A DNA stretch of 20,456 bases from a virus, in IMG/VR virus record IMGVR_UViG_3300037189_008850, positions 1-20,456 of that record, one strand, 5' to 3'. The notes under the pieces were generated by a model, which was given only the letters and a program-made list of their open reading frames with translations, was not told the DNA's origin and searched no databases. A program made the position numbers and the translations under genes. Of this stretch, positions 1-4,662 are shown piece by piece (within the stretch, counting starts at the first letter, position 1; the number at the start of each line of letters is the position of its first letter).

Positions 1-1
1 A

Positions 2-73
2 AGCCGACAGAGGGATTTGAACCCCCGACAGGTTGTTTACAAAACAACTACTCTACCCCTGAGTTATGTCGGC
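2..73 (-). tRNA. tRNA-Thr (anticodon UGU)
   Basis: A complete 72-nt cloverleaf folds on the minus strand. The acceptor stem GCCGACA/TGTCGGC is perfect, the D stem is ACTC/GAGT, and the anticodon stem is GTTGT/ACAAC around loop TTTGTAA. The T arm has the canonical TTCAAAT loop. The anticodon UGU reads ACA (Thr). The discriminator is U and no CCA is encoded, so the host would add it. A strong promoter and a structured leader lie upstream. Confidence 0.95.
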
Positions 74-80
74 ATTACAA

Positions 81-158
81 GGTTCGCTATTTCTAACGAA
101 CCAAGACCGCTCTATCCACATGGGTAGAAACGGCATCGTAACCCAAACGTCAGCCTCC
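81..158 (-). ncRNA. Structured leader RNA upstream of tRNA-Thr (candidate)
   Basis: Between the consensus promoter at 165-193 and tRNA-Thr, the minus-strand transcript can form two hairpins. The one at 81-102 has a 9-bp stem (one G-U pair) closed by a GAAA tetraloop. The one at 107-133 pairs CCG and TCTACC with CGG and GG(A)TAGA around a CATGT loop. This could be a processed small RNA, a tRNA-maturation element or simply the tRNA leader. No family is recognised. The hairpins are read directly; the function is unknown. Confidence 0.4.
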
Positions 159-164
159 AAGATC

Positions 165-193
165 ATTATACACTTTTTCTAGGGTTTTGTCAA
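165..193 (-). promoter_or_regulatory. Consensus sigma-70 promoter for tRNA-Thr
   Basis: On the minus strand TTGACA (188-193) is followed after exactly 17 bp by TATAAT (165-170). Both hexamers match the consensus perfectly. Transcription would start near 158 and run through the hairpin leader into tRNA-Thr. Confidence 0.85.
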
Positions 194-214
194 GCAGATT
201 GTGTATAGTATTAT

Positions 215-757
215 ATGAAAAAGAAATGTCCACAATGCGAATTAGAACTACCATTAACGAATGAGTACTTTCATAAAGACTCTCGTTCTATTAATGGTTT
301 TCATTCTTCATGTAAAAAATGTCGTTTGCACAAGTCTAAACTATCAGCATCTAATTTAGATGCTAAACAACGAAAAGCAGAATATAGAAAACAAACCAGA
401 GATCACATTAAAGAATATAAAAGGATATGGGAGCAAAATAGAGCAAAAACACATCCAGAGTTTAGAATAAAAACATCTCTCAGGTGTCGTATATATTCAG
501 TAGTTAAATTTGGTCATAAAGCAGACAAAACATTGACATTGTTAGGCTGTTCTTTAGAGTATTTCATTGCCTATTTAGAAAGTAAATTCCAAGATGGTAT
601 GACTTTAGATAACTATGGGCAATGGCATATAGATCATATACGCCCTTGCTCTAGTTTTGATTTAATGAATCCAGAACAACAACGACAGTGTTTTCACTAT
701 ACTAATCTTCAACCCTTATGGGCAAAAGATAATCTATTAAAAAGCGATAATTTATGA
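215..757 (+). CDS. HNH endonuclease (free-standing, homing-type)
   Basis: A 180-residue HNH nuclease. The N-terminus carries a probable zinc-binding pair of CxxC motifs (C5/C8 and C33/C36). A basic linker follows, and the C-terminal HNH fold has H138-I-D-H141, N164 in HYTNLQPL and N173. This HIDHI...NLQPLW..DN architecture is typical of phage HNH proteins thought to act as homing endonucleases that nick DNA and promote spread of their own gene. It is the only plus-strand gene among the minus-strand tRNAs, which fits insertion as a selfish element. There is no Shine-Dalgarno sequence. A TATAGT at 203-208 sits 6 bases before the ATG, so the mRNA may be leaderless. The zinc finger at the very N-terminus supports this start. 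Confidence 0.85.
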   Translation: MKKKCPQCELELPLTNEYFHKDSRSINGFHSSCKKCRLHKSKLSASNLDAKQRKAEYRKQTRDHIKEYKRIWEQNRAKTHPEFRIKTSLRCRIYSVVKFGHKADKTLTLLGCSLEYFIAYLESKFQDGMTLDNYGQWHIDHIRPCSSFDLMNPEQQRQCFHYTNLQPLWAKDNLLKSDNL

Positions 758-851
758 GAAGATGGAAAGGAATCGAACCTTTCACTAGTTCCGTCGAACA
801 CGCCATGCTTTCAACAGGATTTGAACCTGTCTTTATACCAATCATCTTCTC
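756..851 (-). other. Aberrant tRNA-like element (possible degenerate tRNA-Leu CAA)
   Basis: On the minus strand a perfect 9-bp terminal stem (GAGAAGATG/CATCTTCTC) encloses two tRNA-like arms. One is a canonical T arm, AAAGG-TTCGATT-CCTTT, beside the 3' acceptor strand. The other is ACAGG-TTCAAAT-CCTGT, which could be an anticodon arm (anticodon CAA, Leu) but also looks like a second T arm. The stretch between acceptor and ACAGG contains TTGGTA, resembling a D loop, but is too short for a normal D stem. About 31 nt separate the two arms, as in a class II variable region. It may be a non-standard tRNA, a pseudo-tRNA or a fusion of two remnants. It touches the stop codon of the HNH gene. Confidence 0.5.
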
Positions 852-854
852 AAG

Positions 855-930
855 TAGGGGAAGTGGGATTCGAACCCACGATTTTTGGCTTATGAGGCCA
901 ACGAAGACGGCCAGACTCCTCTATTCCCCA
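855..930 (-). tRNA. tRNA with CAU anticodon, initiator-like (fMet candidate)
   Basis: A 76-nt cloverleaf folds on the minus strand. Acceptor GGGGAA/TTCCCC pairs for six bases and position 1:72 is a U:U mismatch. The D stem is GAGG/CTTC, the anticodon arm TTGGC-CTCATAA-GCCAA, and the T arm GTGGG-TTCGAAT-CCCAC; position 73 is A. The 1:72 mismatch and the A11:U24 pair are features of bacterial initiator tRNA, and AGTCTGG resembles the fMet D loop. The anticodon stem has three G-C pairs at 29-31:39-41, but the last is C31:G39, not the canonical G:C. Elongator Met or Ile2(CAU) is therefore possible. Its 5' end overlaps the end of the small ORF upstream. Confidence 0.85.
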
Positions 931-1043
931 ACATTTTCATACCATTCACCACTATCATCATACTCCACGATATCGTCATACTCAGTAACGTATGAGGTTT
1001 GCTTCACTACATTTTCGTTATAAATCACAATATCGCCCGACAT
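921..1043 (-). CDS. Small acidic protein (40 aa), unknown
   Basis: ATG at 1043 is preceded by AAGGAG and, further up, by the promoter at 1073-1101. The 40-residue product begins MSGDIVIYNENVVK and ends in the acidic, Tyr-rich run EYDDIVEYDDSGEWYENVGE. No family is recognised. The stop codon lies ten bases inside the CAU tRNA, so mRNA and tRNA probably share one transcript. Other small genes on this strand have similar Asp/Glu/Tyr-rich products. Confidence 0.65.
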   Translation of the reverse strand: MSGDIVIYNENVVKQTSYVTEYDDIVEYDDSGEWYENVGE

Positions 1044-1072
1044 ATCTTTCTCCTTAGTTGTTATAGGACTAT

Positions 1073-1101
1073 GTTATAGTCTATACACGGGAGGTTGTCA
1101 A
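1073..1101 (-). promoter_or_regulatory. Sigma-70-type promoter
   Basis: On the minus strand TTGACA (1096-1101), a 17-bp spacer, then TATAAC (1073-1078). It faces the 40-aa ORF and the CAU tRNA. Confidence 0.75.
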
Positions 1102-1112
1102 CTATCGGTAAG

Positions 1113-1185
1113 TAGGCCGAGTGGGACTTGCACCCACGATATGCGGTTTAAAAGACCGCTACTTTTGCTGCTAAGTTACCGGCCC
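1113..1185 (-). tRNA. tRNA-Lys (anticodon UUU), atypical loops
   Basis: A 73-nt cloverleaf. Acceptor GGGCCGG/TCGGCCT has G-U pairs at both ends, the D stem is ACTT/AAGT, and the anticodon stem GCGGT/ACCGC surrounds loop CTTTTAA. The T stem is GTGGG/CCCAC and position 73 is A. The anticodon UUU reads Lys AAA/AAG. The D loop AGCAGCAA lacks the conserved GG and the T loop TGCAAGT has G at position 55 instead of U, so both sides of the usual D-T loop contact are altered. Confidence 0.85.
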
Positions 1186-1216
1186 AACACTGTATTATCG
1201 ACAGTTCATCCTTCTG

Positions 1217-1245
1217 AGTTTAGCCTAAAACGGTAGGTCTGTCAA
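1217..1245 (-). promoter_or_regulatory. Sigma-70-type promoter for tRNA-Lys
   Basis: On the minus strand TTGACA (1240-1245), a 17-bp spacer, then TAAACT (1217-1222). It lies about 30 bp upstream of tRNA-Lys and overlaps the 3' end of the 45-aa ORF. Confidence 0.7.
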
Positions 1246-1362
1246 GGGTTGTGGCTGGCTATCACCACAAACACGATCTTCAATCTTGGGGAGAGACAAA
1301 CTCTCCACATATTCCTCCCAAACTACCAAATCTGCCGTTTCTTCCTGTGTGTAGTCTATCAT
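1225..1362 (-). CDS. Small acidic protein (45 aa), unknown
   Basis: ATG at 1362 follows GAGGGG at a suitable distance. The 45-residue product begins MIDYTQEETADLVVWEEYVE and has a Pro-rich tail. No family is recognised. It ends over the tRNA-Lys promoter. A possible promoter is the dyad-containing site at 1389-1419. A second TTGACA (1376-1381) with TAGACT (1353-1358) would start inside the gene, so expression signals are ambiguous. Confidence 0.55.
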   Translation of the reverse strand: MIDYTQEETADLVVWEEYVESLSLPKIEDRVCGDSQPQPLTDLPF

Positions 1363-1388
1363 ACTATCCCCTCTATGTCAAGTTGATC

Positions 1389-1419
1389 TAAGTCTATATT
1401 ACATAAGGGTTTAGGACAA
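1389..1419 (-). repeat. Intergenic dyad element, copy R1 (promoter-like)
   Basis: A copy of the 25-bp dyad family at 1389-1413 (TAAGTC...GGGTTTA), followed by a G/C box at about 1422-1437. Read on the minus strand it gives TTGTCC (1414-1419), 17 bp, TAGACT (1391-1396), so it could also be the promoter of the 45-aa gene. It lies between the stop of the 129-aa gene and the next transcription unit. Confidence 0.6.
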
Positions 1420-1437
1420 ATCTGCCCCGCCCCGATT

Positions 1438-1827
1438 TTACATTAAATATGCAATCCCGGTAGTGTACAAAAGTCTACCACCAATCTTACGATAGCACCA
1501 ATCAGAACGTTCAGCATAGAAGTTACGATATTCGCCATTGGGCATAATACACGTTACTAATGTCTCTGAACGGTTGAAGTTACCATCATATTCGCGGTAT
1601 TTACTACCATAGTTAAGACGTACAATATCGCTTGGATTTAGACGCCTTACCTTTACAACCTTTACAACATGACGATCATACTCGCCCATTACTGGTTGGA
1701 GGTATCGAAAACTGTATACGCCACCAACGCGAGCGTTATTAAGATTGTCAGGAACGCCAACGAATAGAGCGAACAATACAAGGCCAAATAAAGCAAGAAC
1801 AGCCACGGCGAAAATAGTAGTAAGCAT
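1438..1827 (-). CDS. Small membrane-anchored protein (129 aa), unknown
   Basis: The start is set at 1827, seven bases after the stop of the upstream membrane-protein gene, because a longer reading would overlap that gene by about 130 bases. Residues 3-24 form one strong hydrophobic segment (LTTIFAVAVLALFGLVLFAL), suggesting an N-terminal membrane anchor. The remaining ~105 residues are soluble, rich in Arg and Tyr, with no motif I recognise. It is the last gene of a unit served by the promoter at 2316-2343. A role in the host envelope, such as superinfection exclusion or lysis control, is possible but is inference only. Confidence 0.65.
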   Translation of the reverse strand: MLTTIFAVAVLALFGLVLFALFVGVPDNLNNARVGGVYSFRYLQPVMGEYDRHVVKVVKVRRLNPSDIVRLNYGSKYREYDGNFNRSETLVTCIMPNGEYRNFYAERSDWCYRKIGGRLLYTTGIAYLM

Positions 1828-1834
1828 AGTAGTA

Positions 1835-2062
1835 TCACTTGTTTGAAACGCTACCCTTAAACAGCATCCCGAAAAGTATGCTAAGTCCGAACGCCTGTAA
1901 CCAACTAATGGTACGCACTCCATCAACCGCCGAAACAAGACAGTTGTTCCAGAGTAGCATAACAAAGTAACTAGAGAGCAAAGCCATTAAGATAATGGCG
2001 ACAATGGTTCCAACGAACAAACCAGCAAATCCGCTAAGATTCATTGTGATATTCCTATTCAT
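1835..2062 (-). CDS. Small two-helix membrane protein (up to 75 aa), unknown
   Basis: Two hydrophobic stretches are visible, roughly residues 10-37 and 56-68, predicting a small integral membrane protein with a short basic tail. The first ATG (2062) is two bases after the upstream stop and uses GAGAGG inside that gene. A second ATG at 2044 has AGGAA at good spacing and is an equally good start. It is followed closely by another membrane-anchored gene, so the two may act together. The family is not recognised. Confidence 0.65.
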   Translation of the reverse strand: MNRNITMNLSGFAGLFVGTIVAIILMALLSSYFVMLLWNNCLVSAVDGVRTISWLQAFGLSILFGMLFKGSVSNK

Positions 2063-2064
2063 GT

Positions 2065-2289
2065 TTAGTAGTCCTCTCCACCAAAGTAACCATAATCTTC
2101 ATCGGTTCCCCAACCGGCTGATTCCATCGCGGAATCGTGATCGCCATCCATGTTATCATCCTCATAGACATCATCATTACCATCATACAAATACTCGGCA
2201 AAAAGAATATCACTAGGATCATGCTCAACAATCATATCATCATCCTCATAAGAGTTTTCGGGATCGAACAGGGGATCAGGGTGACTCAT
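2065..2289 (-). CDS. Hyperacidic small protein (74 aa), unknown
   Basis: First gene of a three-gene unit. ATG follows AAGGAG, with a near-perfect promoter just upstream (2316-2343). The product is dominated by Asp, Glu, Tyr and Gly (for example NSYEDDDMIVEHD and VYEDDNMDGDHD) and has almost no basic residues. Small phage proteins with this composition can be DNA mimics or inhibitors of host enzymes, but no homologue is recognised and that role is inference. Confidence 0.7.
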   Translation of the reverse strand: MSHPDPLFDPENSYEDDDMIVEHDPSDILFAEYLYDGNDDVYEDDNMDGDHDSAMESAGWGTDEDYGYFGGEDY

Positions 2290-2315
2290 AACTTTCTCCT
2301 TAGTGGTATGGATTC

Positions 2316-2343
2316 ATTATACAGGACAAATCGGGCCTGTCAA
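2316..2343 (-). promoter_or_regulatory. Consensus sigma-70 promoter
   Basis: On the minus strand TTGACA (2338-2343), a 16-bp spacer, then TATAAT (2316-2321). The TGA stop of the upstream 74-aa gene lies inside the -35 hexamer. Confidence 0.85.
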
Positions 2344-2564
2344 TCAATCTTTTCAAGAAGAATAAAAGATTTCTTAATCATATCGCCGGGAATAATGATA
2401 TCCCCTCGCGGCGAGTCAAAACGCATAAAGTTAAAACTGTAACTATTCTTCAAGAAGTTTAGCGTGTCCGTATATTCCAAATCGTTCAGTTCAACTACCG
2501 ATCCATAGACTGTGCCAAGGGGAGTTTCAAACACGGTACGATACTTATTCTTAATGTCTTCCAC
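2340..2564 (-). CDS. Hypothetical protein (74 aa), GTG start
   Basis: The reading frame starts with GTG at 2564, preceded by AAGGA at ideal spacing. That AAGGA overlaps the TAA stop of the gene before it, suggesting translational coupling. The product begins MEDIKNKYRTVFETPLGTVY and ends GDMIKKSFILLEKID, with no recognised domain. Its stop codon overlaps the -35 hexamer of the next promoter. Confidence 0.65.
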   Translation of the reverse strand: MEDIKNKYRTVFETPLGTVYGSVVELNDLEYTDTLNFLKNSYSFNFMRFDSPRGDIIIPGDMIKKSFILLEKID

Positions 2565-2573
2565 TTTTAATCC

Positions 2574-2753
2574 TTATGCAAATGAGGCTTCGGGGTAGAT
2601 TTCATCAAACATCACATCGGCCAAGCCCGTGACTTCGGCCCAATCCATCGGGTGACAGATAGGTTCGTCAATCGGCTCAACCATCGGCTCGACCATACCC
2701 TGCACAGCAAGGTCAGAAAGAACAGCGTTAACTTCATCAAGAGTCATTTTCAT
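2574..2753 (-). CDS. Small acidic protein (59 aa), unknown
   Basis: AGGAG lies three bases before the ATG at 2753 and nine bases before a second ATG at 2747, so the true start may be the second. The product has short repeats (MVEPMVEPIDEPI) and ends EIYPEASFA. It is the first gene of a two-gene unit driven by the promoter at 2774-2802. The family is not recognised. Confidence 0.65.
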   Translation of the reverse strand: MKMTLDEVNAVLSDLAVQGMVEPMVEPIDEPICHPMDWAEVTGLADVMFDEIYPEASFA

Positions 2754-2773
2754 TCTCTCCTAGGTATGCCCCT

Positions 2774-2802
2774 ATCCTACTATACTACATCGGCATTGTC
2801 AA
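2774..2802 (-). promoter_or_regulatory. Sigma-70-type promoter
   Basis: On the minus strand TTGACA (2797-2802), a 17-bp spacer, then TAGGAT (2774-2779). The spacer contains ATGCCGATGTAG, a sequence resembling that around several other promoters on this strand. Confidence 0.65.
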
Positions 2803-2842
2803 GAGGGGTTCTTCAATATTTCTCTTAAAAAGGAAAATGTTA

Positions 2843-2902
2843 TTTGGCACAAAAATCGCGGCCCCGCCCGTTTTTCCTAAATCCTTATCCTATATAGACT
2901 TA
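2843..2902. repeat. Intergenic repeat R2 (inverted iteron, G/C box, dyad)
   Basis: Contains TTTGGCAC (2843-2850), a partial inverted copy of the 17-bp iteron. A G/C box with CCGCCCGTTTTTCC follows, then a 25-bp dyad at 2878-2902 with arms TAAATC and GACTTA. The dyad ends exactly on the stop codon of the 68-aa gene. Confidence 0.6.
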
Positions 2903-3106
2903 GAAATACTTTCCCTTAATAATATCACCCTTAAAACTGATTTTAACATCATTTTTAATGGTAAAAAATGTCTCGTATGAGTCAAGGTAAAAACCTCTAT
3001 TCAAGAAGAAAGACGTTGCATCTGGAATGTTACTAAAAATGTAACACCGTTCCATTTCATAAGGAACATCAGCAGGATCGAATATAAATACATACTTGGT
3101 TTTCAT
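2900..3106 (-). CDS. Hypothetical protein (68 aa)
   Basis: ATG follows AGGAAAAG within the end of the upstream gene; the stop of that gene is one base away. The product begins MKTKYVFIFDPADVPYEMER and is rich in Phe and Tyr. It could be a compact alpha/beta domain, but no family is recognised. Second gene of a unit transcribed from 3428-3455. Confidence 0.65.
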   Translation of the reverse strand: MKTKYVFIFDPADVPYEMERCYIFSNIPDATSFFLNRGFYLDSYETFFTIKNDVKISFKGDIIKGKYF

Positions 3107-3107
3107 T

Positions 3108-3293
3108 TCAACTTTTCCTCATAGCGTGTCGCAGGTTGCTAAGAAATGGCTTATTGATAGTGGTTGTGGTGGTTGTGACGGTGTTATATGGATAGCAATC
3201 TAGTTCATCATAATCATACTGATAACAATCACTGTAATCGTAATCATCATCGTTAACGAAAAAGTAGTTATACCAATCCTTGAGAAAGTTCAT
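3108..3293 (-). CDS. Acidic Tyr-rich small protein (61 aa), unknown
   Basis: ATG is preceded by AAGGAAAACACA. The middle is packed with Asp and Tyr (VNDDDYDYSDCYQYDYDELD), followed by a run of six threonines and a basic C-terminus. No family is recognised. It has a long structured leader of about 130 nt between promoter and start, unlike its neighbours. Confidence 0.65.
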   Translation of the reverse strand: MNFLKDWYNYFFVNDDDYDYSDCYQYDYDELDCYPYNTVTTTTTTINKPFLSNLRHAMRKS

Positions 3294-3326
3294 TGTGTTT
3301 TCCTTCTACGTTGTATTGTGACCCCT

Positions 3327-3370
3327 AGCCTATTACTATTCGTGCCGATTGCGCCCGGCTTCGATAGGCT
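3327..3370 (-). promoter_or_regulatory. Structured 5' leader hairpin
   Basis: A 7-bp perfect outer stem (AGCCTAT/ATAGGCT) encloses a second 4-bp stem (GCCG/CGGC at 3344-3347 and 3356-3359). It lies in the leader between the promoter at 3428 and the gene starting at 3293. There is no T-run, so a terminator is unlikely; a regulatory or stabilising element is possible. Confidence 0.45.
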
Positions 3371-3376
3371 GCGATT

Positions 3377-3409
3377 TTATATGATACCGAAAGAGGCCGA
3401 ATCGGTCAT
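3377..3409 (-). CDS. Possible leader peptide (10 aa)
   Basis: A good Shine-Dalgarno sequence (ATAAGGAAAACG) precedes ATG at 3409, which opens only ten codons (MTDSASFGII) before TAA, just upstream of the leader hairpin. It may be an upstream regulatory ORF or the remnant of a decayed gene. The codons show no obvious attenuation signal. Confidence 0.3.
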   Translation of the reverse strand: MTDSASFGII

Positions 3410-3427
3410 CGTTTTCCTTATATCGAC

Positions 3428-3455
3428 ATTCTACACTCTAAACTTGTTTTGTCAA
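3428..3455 (-). promoter_or_regulatory. Consensus sigma-70 promoter
   Basis: On the minus strand TTGACA (3450-3455), a 16-bp spacer, then TAGAAT (3428-3433), followed by GTCGATATAAGG. The -35 hexamer contains the TGA stop of the 60-aa coiled-coil gene. Confidence 0.8.
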
Positions 3456-3634
3456 TCCCGCCCGCGAGACATTTCATGCTCTATGCGAGATATGTTCTCA
3501 AGAATCATTTCTATGGTGTTCTTGAGCCTATCATTTTCCTGCTCAAGTTCATTTATACGCCGACGCAGACTCCACATGGAATCTATGGTCTTCATAAGAT
3601 GAGAATGTGTTGCACAATCGTTATGGTTGCTCAT
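3452..3634 (-). CDS. Small coiled-coil protein (60 aa)
   Basis: The ATG at 3634 follows AAAGGG. Residues from about 20 on form a charged heptad-like helix (LRRRINELEQENDRLKNTIE), so a short dimeric coiled coil is likely. No DNA-binding or enzymatic motif is visible. It is the last gene of the unit and ends in the next promoter. Confidence 0.65.
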   Translation of the reverse strand: MSNHNDCATHSHLMKTIDSMWSLRRRINELEQENDRLKNTIEMILENISRIEHEMSRGRD

Positions 3635-3663
3635 TTTATACCCTTTCTCGCTGACAACGCTGA

Positions 3664-3729
3664 CTACCACATGATCCGGCCACTTTGGCCGAGACTACCC
3701 AGTTTGCTCAGACCGCCCAAACCTCCCAT
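3664..3729 (-). CDS. Possible Gly/Leu-rich peptide (21 aa)
   Basis: A short frame from ATG at 3729 encodes MGGLGGLSKLGSLGQSGR and four more residues. Only a weak ribosome site is present. The same frame is open further upstream, into the end of the 108-aa gene, so a frameshift extension of that gene is an alternative source. The regular GGLxxLGxLG composition is unusual, but coding is unproven. Confidence 0.25.
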   Translation of the reverse strand: MGGLGGLSKLGSLGQSGRIMW

Positions 3730-3751
3730 TTTGCCTATCTTACCAAAACCC

Positions 3752-4078
3752 CTAGTCCTCGTAGAATGCCGAGACTTCCTGCCCTTCCACGGCGAAAACT
3801 TCATACATTCCACGCAAAGCCTCCACCCTATCCCAACTACCGGGCTTGCCCACCTTAACAATCATGTTGTCCTCACCCCCACCATAGCGGGGATCGACCT
3901 TTTCGGCCTTGCTCTTACCAATATTCTTCAAAGCCTTACGATTAAACTTAAGAATCTTCTCACTCTTAATGGGGGTATATACCCCATCGGCCACGTTGGG
4001 CTGGTGAGGAATGGCAATCCCAACAAAACACATACGGGCTTGACGCTTGGCGTTTTCGATGATGGCAAACTTAGTCAT
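3752..4078 (-). CDS. Hypothetical protein (108 aa)
   Basis: ATG at 4078 follows AGGAAAAGGATT. The product begins MTKFAIIENAKRQARMCFVG; the middle is basic and the C-terminus acidic (VFAVEGQEVSAFYED). No domain is recognised. It lies downstream of two hairpins (4137-4151 and 4108-4120) that may reduce read-through from the preceding gene, and no strong promoter of its own was found. Confidence 0.65.
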   Translation of the reverse strand: MTKFAIIENAKRQARMCFVGIAIPHQPNVADGVYTPIKSEKILKFNRKALKNIGKSKAEKVDPRYGGGEDNMIVKVGKPGSWDRVEALRGMYEVFAVEGQEVSAFYED

Positions 4079-4107
4079 TTTGAATCCTTTTCCTATTGTG
4101 AAAAACT

Positions 4108-4120
4108 CAGTCTATCAGAC
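4108..4120 (-). terminator. Weak hairpin with T-run (candidate attenuator)
   Basis: Read on the minus strand, AGTCT-GAT-AGACT is a 5-bp hairpin followed by GAGTTTTT. It is weak, lies just upstream of the 108-aa gene, and is downstream of the stronger C/G hairpin at 4137-4151. Confidence 0.25.
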
Positions 4121-4136
4121 TTTCCCGCCGCCGAAA

Positions 4137-4151
4137 CCCCCACTTTGGGGG
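4137..4151 (-). terminator. C/G-rich hairpin, terminator-like
   Basis: On the minus strand CCCCCA-AAG-TGGGGG forms a perfect 6-bp hairpin followed by TTTCGG, three bases beyond the stop of the 70-aa gene. The T-tract is short, so termination may be partial or the hairpin may only protect the mRNA end. Confidence 0.45.
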
Positions 4152-4153
4152 AG

Positions 4154-4366
4154 TCAGGATACTCCCATCCAATCGGCATTCTCAAGACAATAATCGTAAA
4201 ACATTTCGTTCAAAACGTTAGCGTGATTCTTTTCGTTGATACGCTTGAACATACCGAAAAGGATGCACTCAGCGTAATAGCCTTTATCATCCATTCCGAT
4301 AGCACACTGGTGGGCTTCTTCGCCCCAAATCTGATTCTTAACGGAAATGTAATCTTTCTGGAACAT
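4154..4366 (-). CDS. Hypothetical protein (70 aa)
   Basis: The ATG at 4366 is chosen because AAAGG lies at proper spacing; an ATG five codons earlier overlaps the upstream stop. The product begins MFQKDYISVKNQIWGEEAHQ and contains YYAECILFGMFKRINEKNHA. The pattern resembles a small soluble alpha/beta protein. No family is recognised. Confidence 0.65.
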   Translation of the reverse strand: MFQKDYISVKNQIWGEEAHQCAIGMDDKGYYAECILFGMFKRINEKNHANVLNEMFYDYCLENADWMGVS

Positions 4367-4377
4367 TTTGTAACCTT

Positions 4378-4548
4378 TCAACCAAAAGCCTTGTGATTCG
4401 GATTCTTCTTCATTTCTTCAACTTTGCGAAGATGCTCACGGTATTCATCATCCAACTTCTGTTGAACTGAAACGTAACCATCACGATCATCACGGGAATA
4501 ATCGTAACCATCATCGGAACCTTTGTAACTAAACTTTCTCATCTTCAT
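4378..4548 (-). CDS. Charged small protein (56 aa), unknown
   Basis: The longer frame back to 4590 would overlap the promoter at 4567-4594, so the start is placed at ATG 4548 (or 4542), after AAGAAAGAGAGA. The product has an Asp/Tyr/Arg-rich first half (KGSDDGYDYSRDDRDGY) and a helical, Lys/Glu-rich end. No family is recognised. First gene of the unit immediately downstream of the 411-bp control region. Confidence 0.6.
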   Translation of the reverse strand: MKMRKFSYKGSDDGYDYSRDDRDGYVSVQQKLDDEYREHLRKVEEMKKNPNHKAFG

Positions 4549-4566
4549 TCTCTCTTTCTTATACCT

Positions 4567-4594
4567 TATATAGAGCAATCGCCGTGCCAATCAA
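4567..4594 (-). promoter_or_regulatory. Sigma-70-type promoter
   Basis: On the minus strand TTGATT (4589-4594), a 16-bp spacer, then TATATA (4567-4572). A copy of the 17-bp iteron (4575-4591) overlaps the spacer and -35, so an iteron-binding protein could block this promoter. Confidence 0.6.
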
Positions 4595-4662
4595 GAAATA
4601 TTCTGAAGTGGTGTTTTCCTCGGGAAAAACGCTATGCTTCAAGTCGTGCCTAGTTTTTGAGC

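Noticed and set aside
754-1023. Plus-strand open frame over the tRNA region
   Set aside because: Its translation contains GFEP and SGIRTHD-type strings that are typical artefacts of reading tRNA T arms in the antisense direction.
1828-1965. N-terminal extension of the 129-aa membrane-anchored gene
   Set aside because: It would overlap the upstream two-helix membrane gene in another frame and delay the hydrophobic anchor; the start at 1827 fits gene spacing.
3664-3861. Full 65-codon minus-strand frame overlapping the 108-aa gene
   Set aside because: It overlaps the better-supported 108-aa gene by 110 bases and lacks a start signal. Only the last 21 codons are kept as a weak candidate.
3449-4396. 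Long plus-strand open frame (315 codons) across the early block
   Set aside because: It runs antisense to three minus-strand genes that have ribosome sites, promoters and matching gene spacing. It has no ribosome site of its own and the translation shows no domain.
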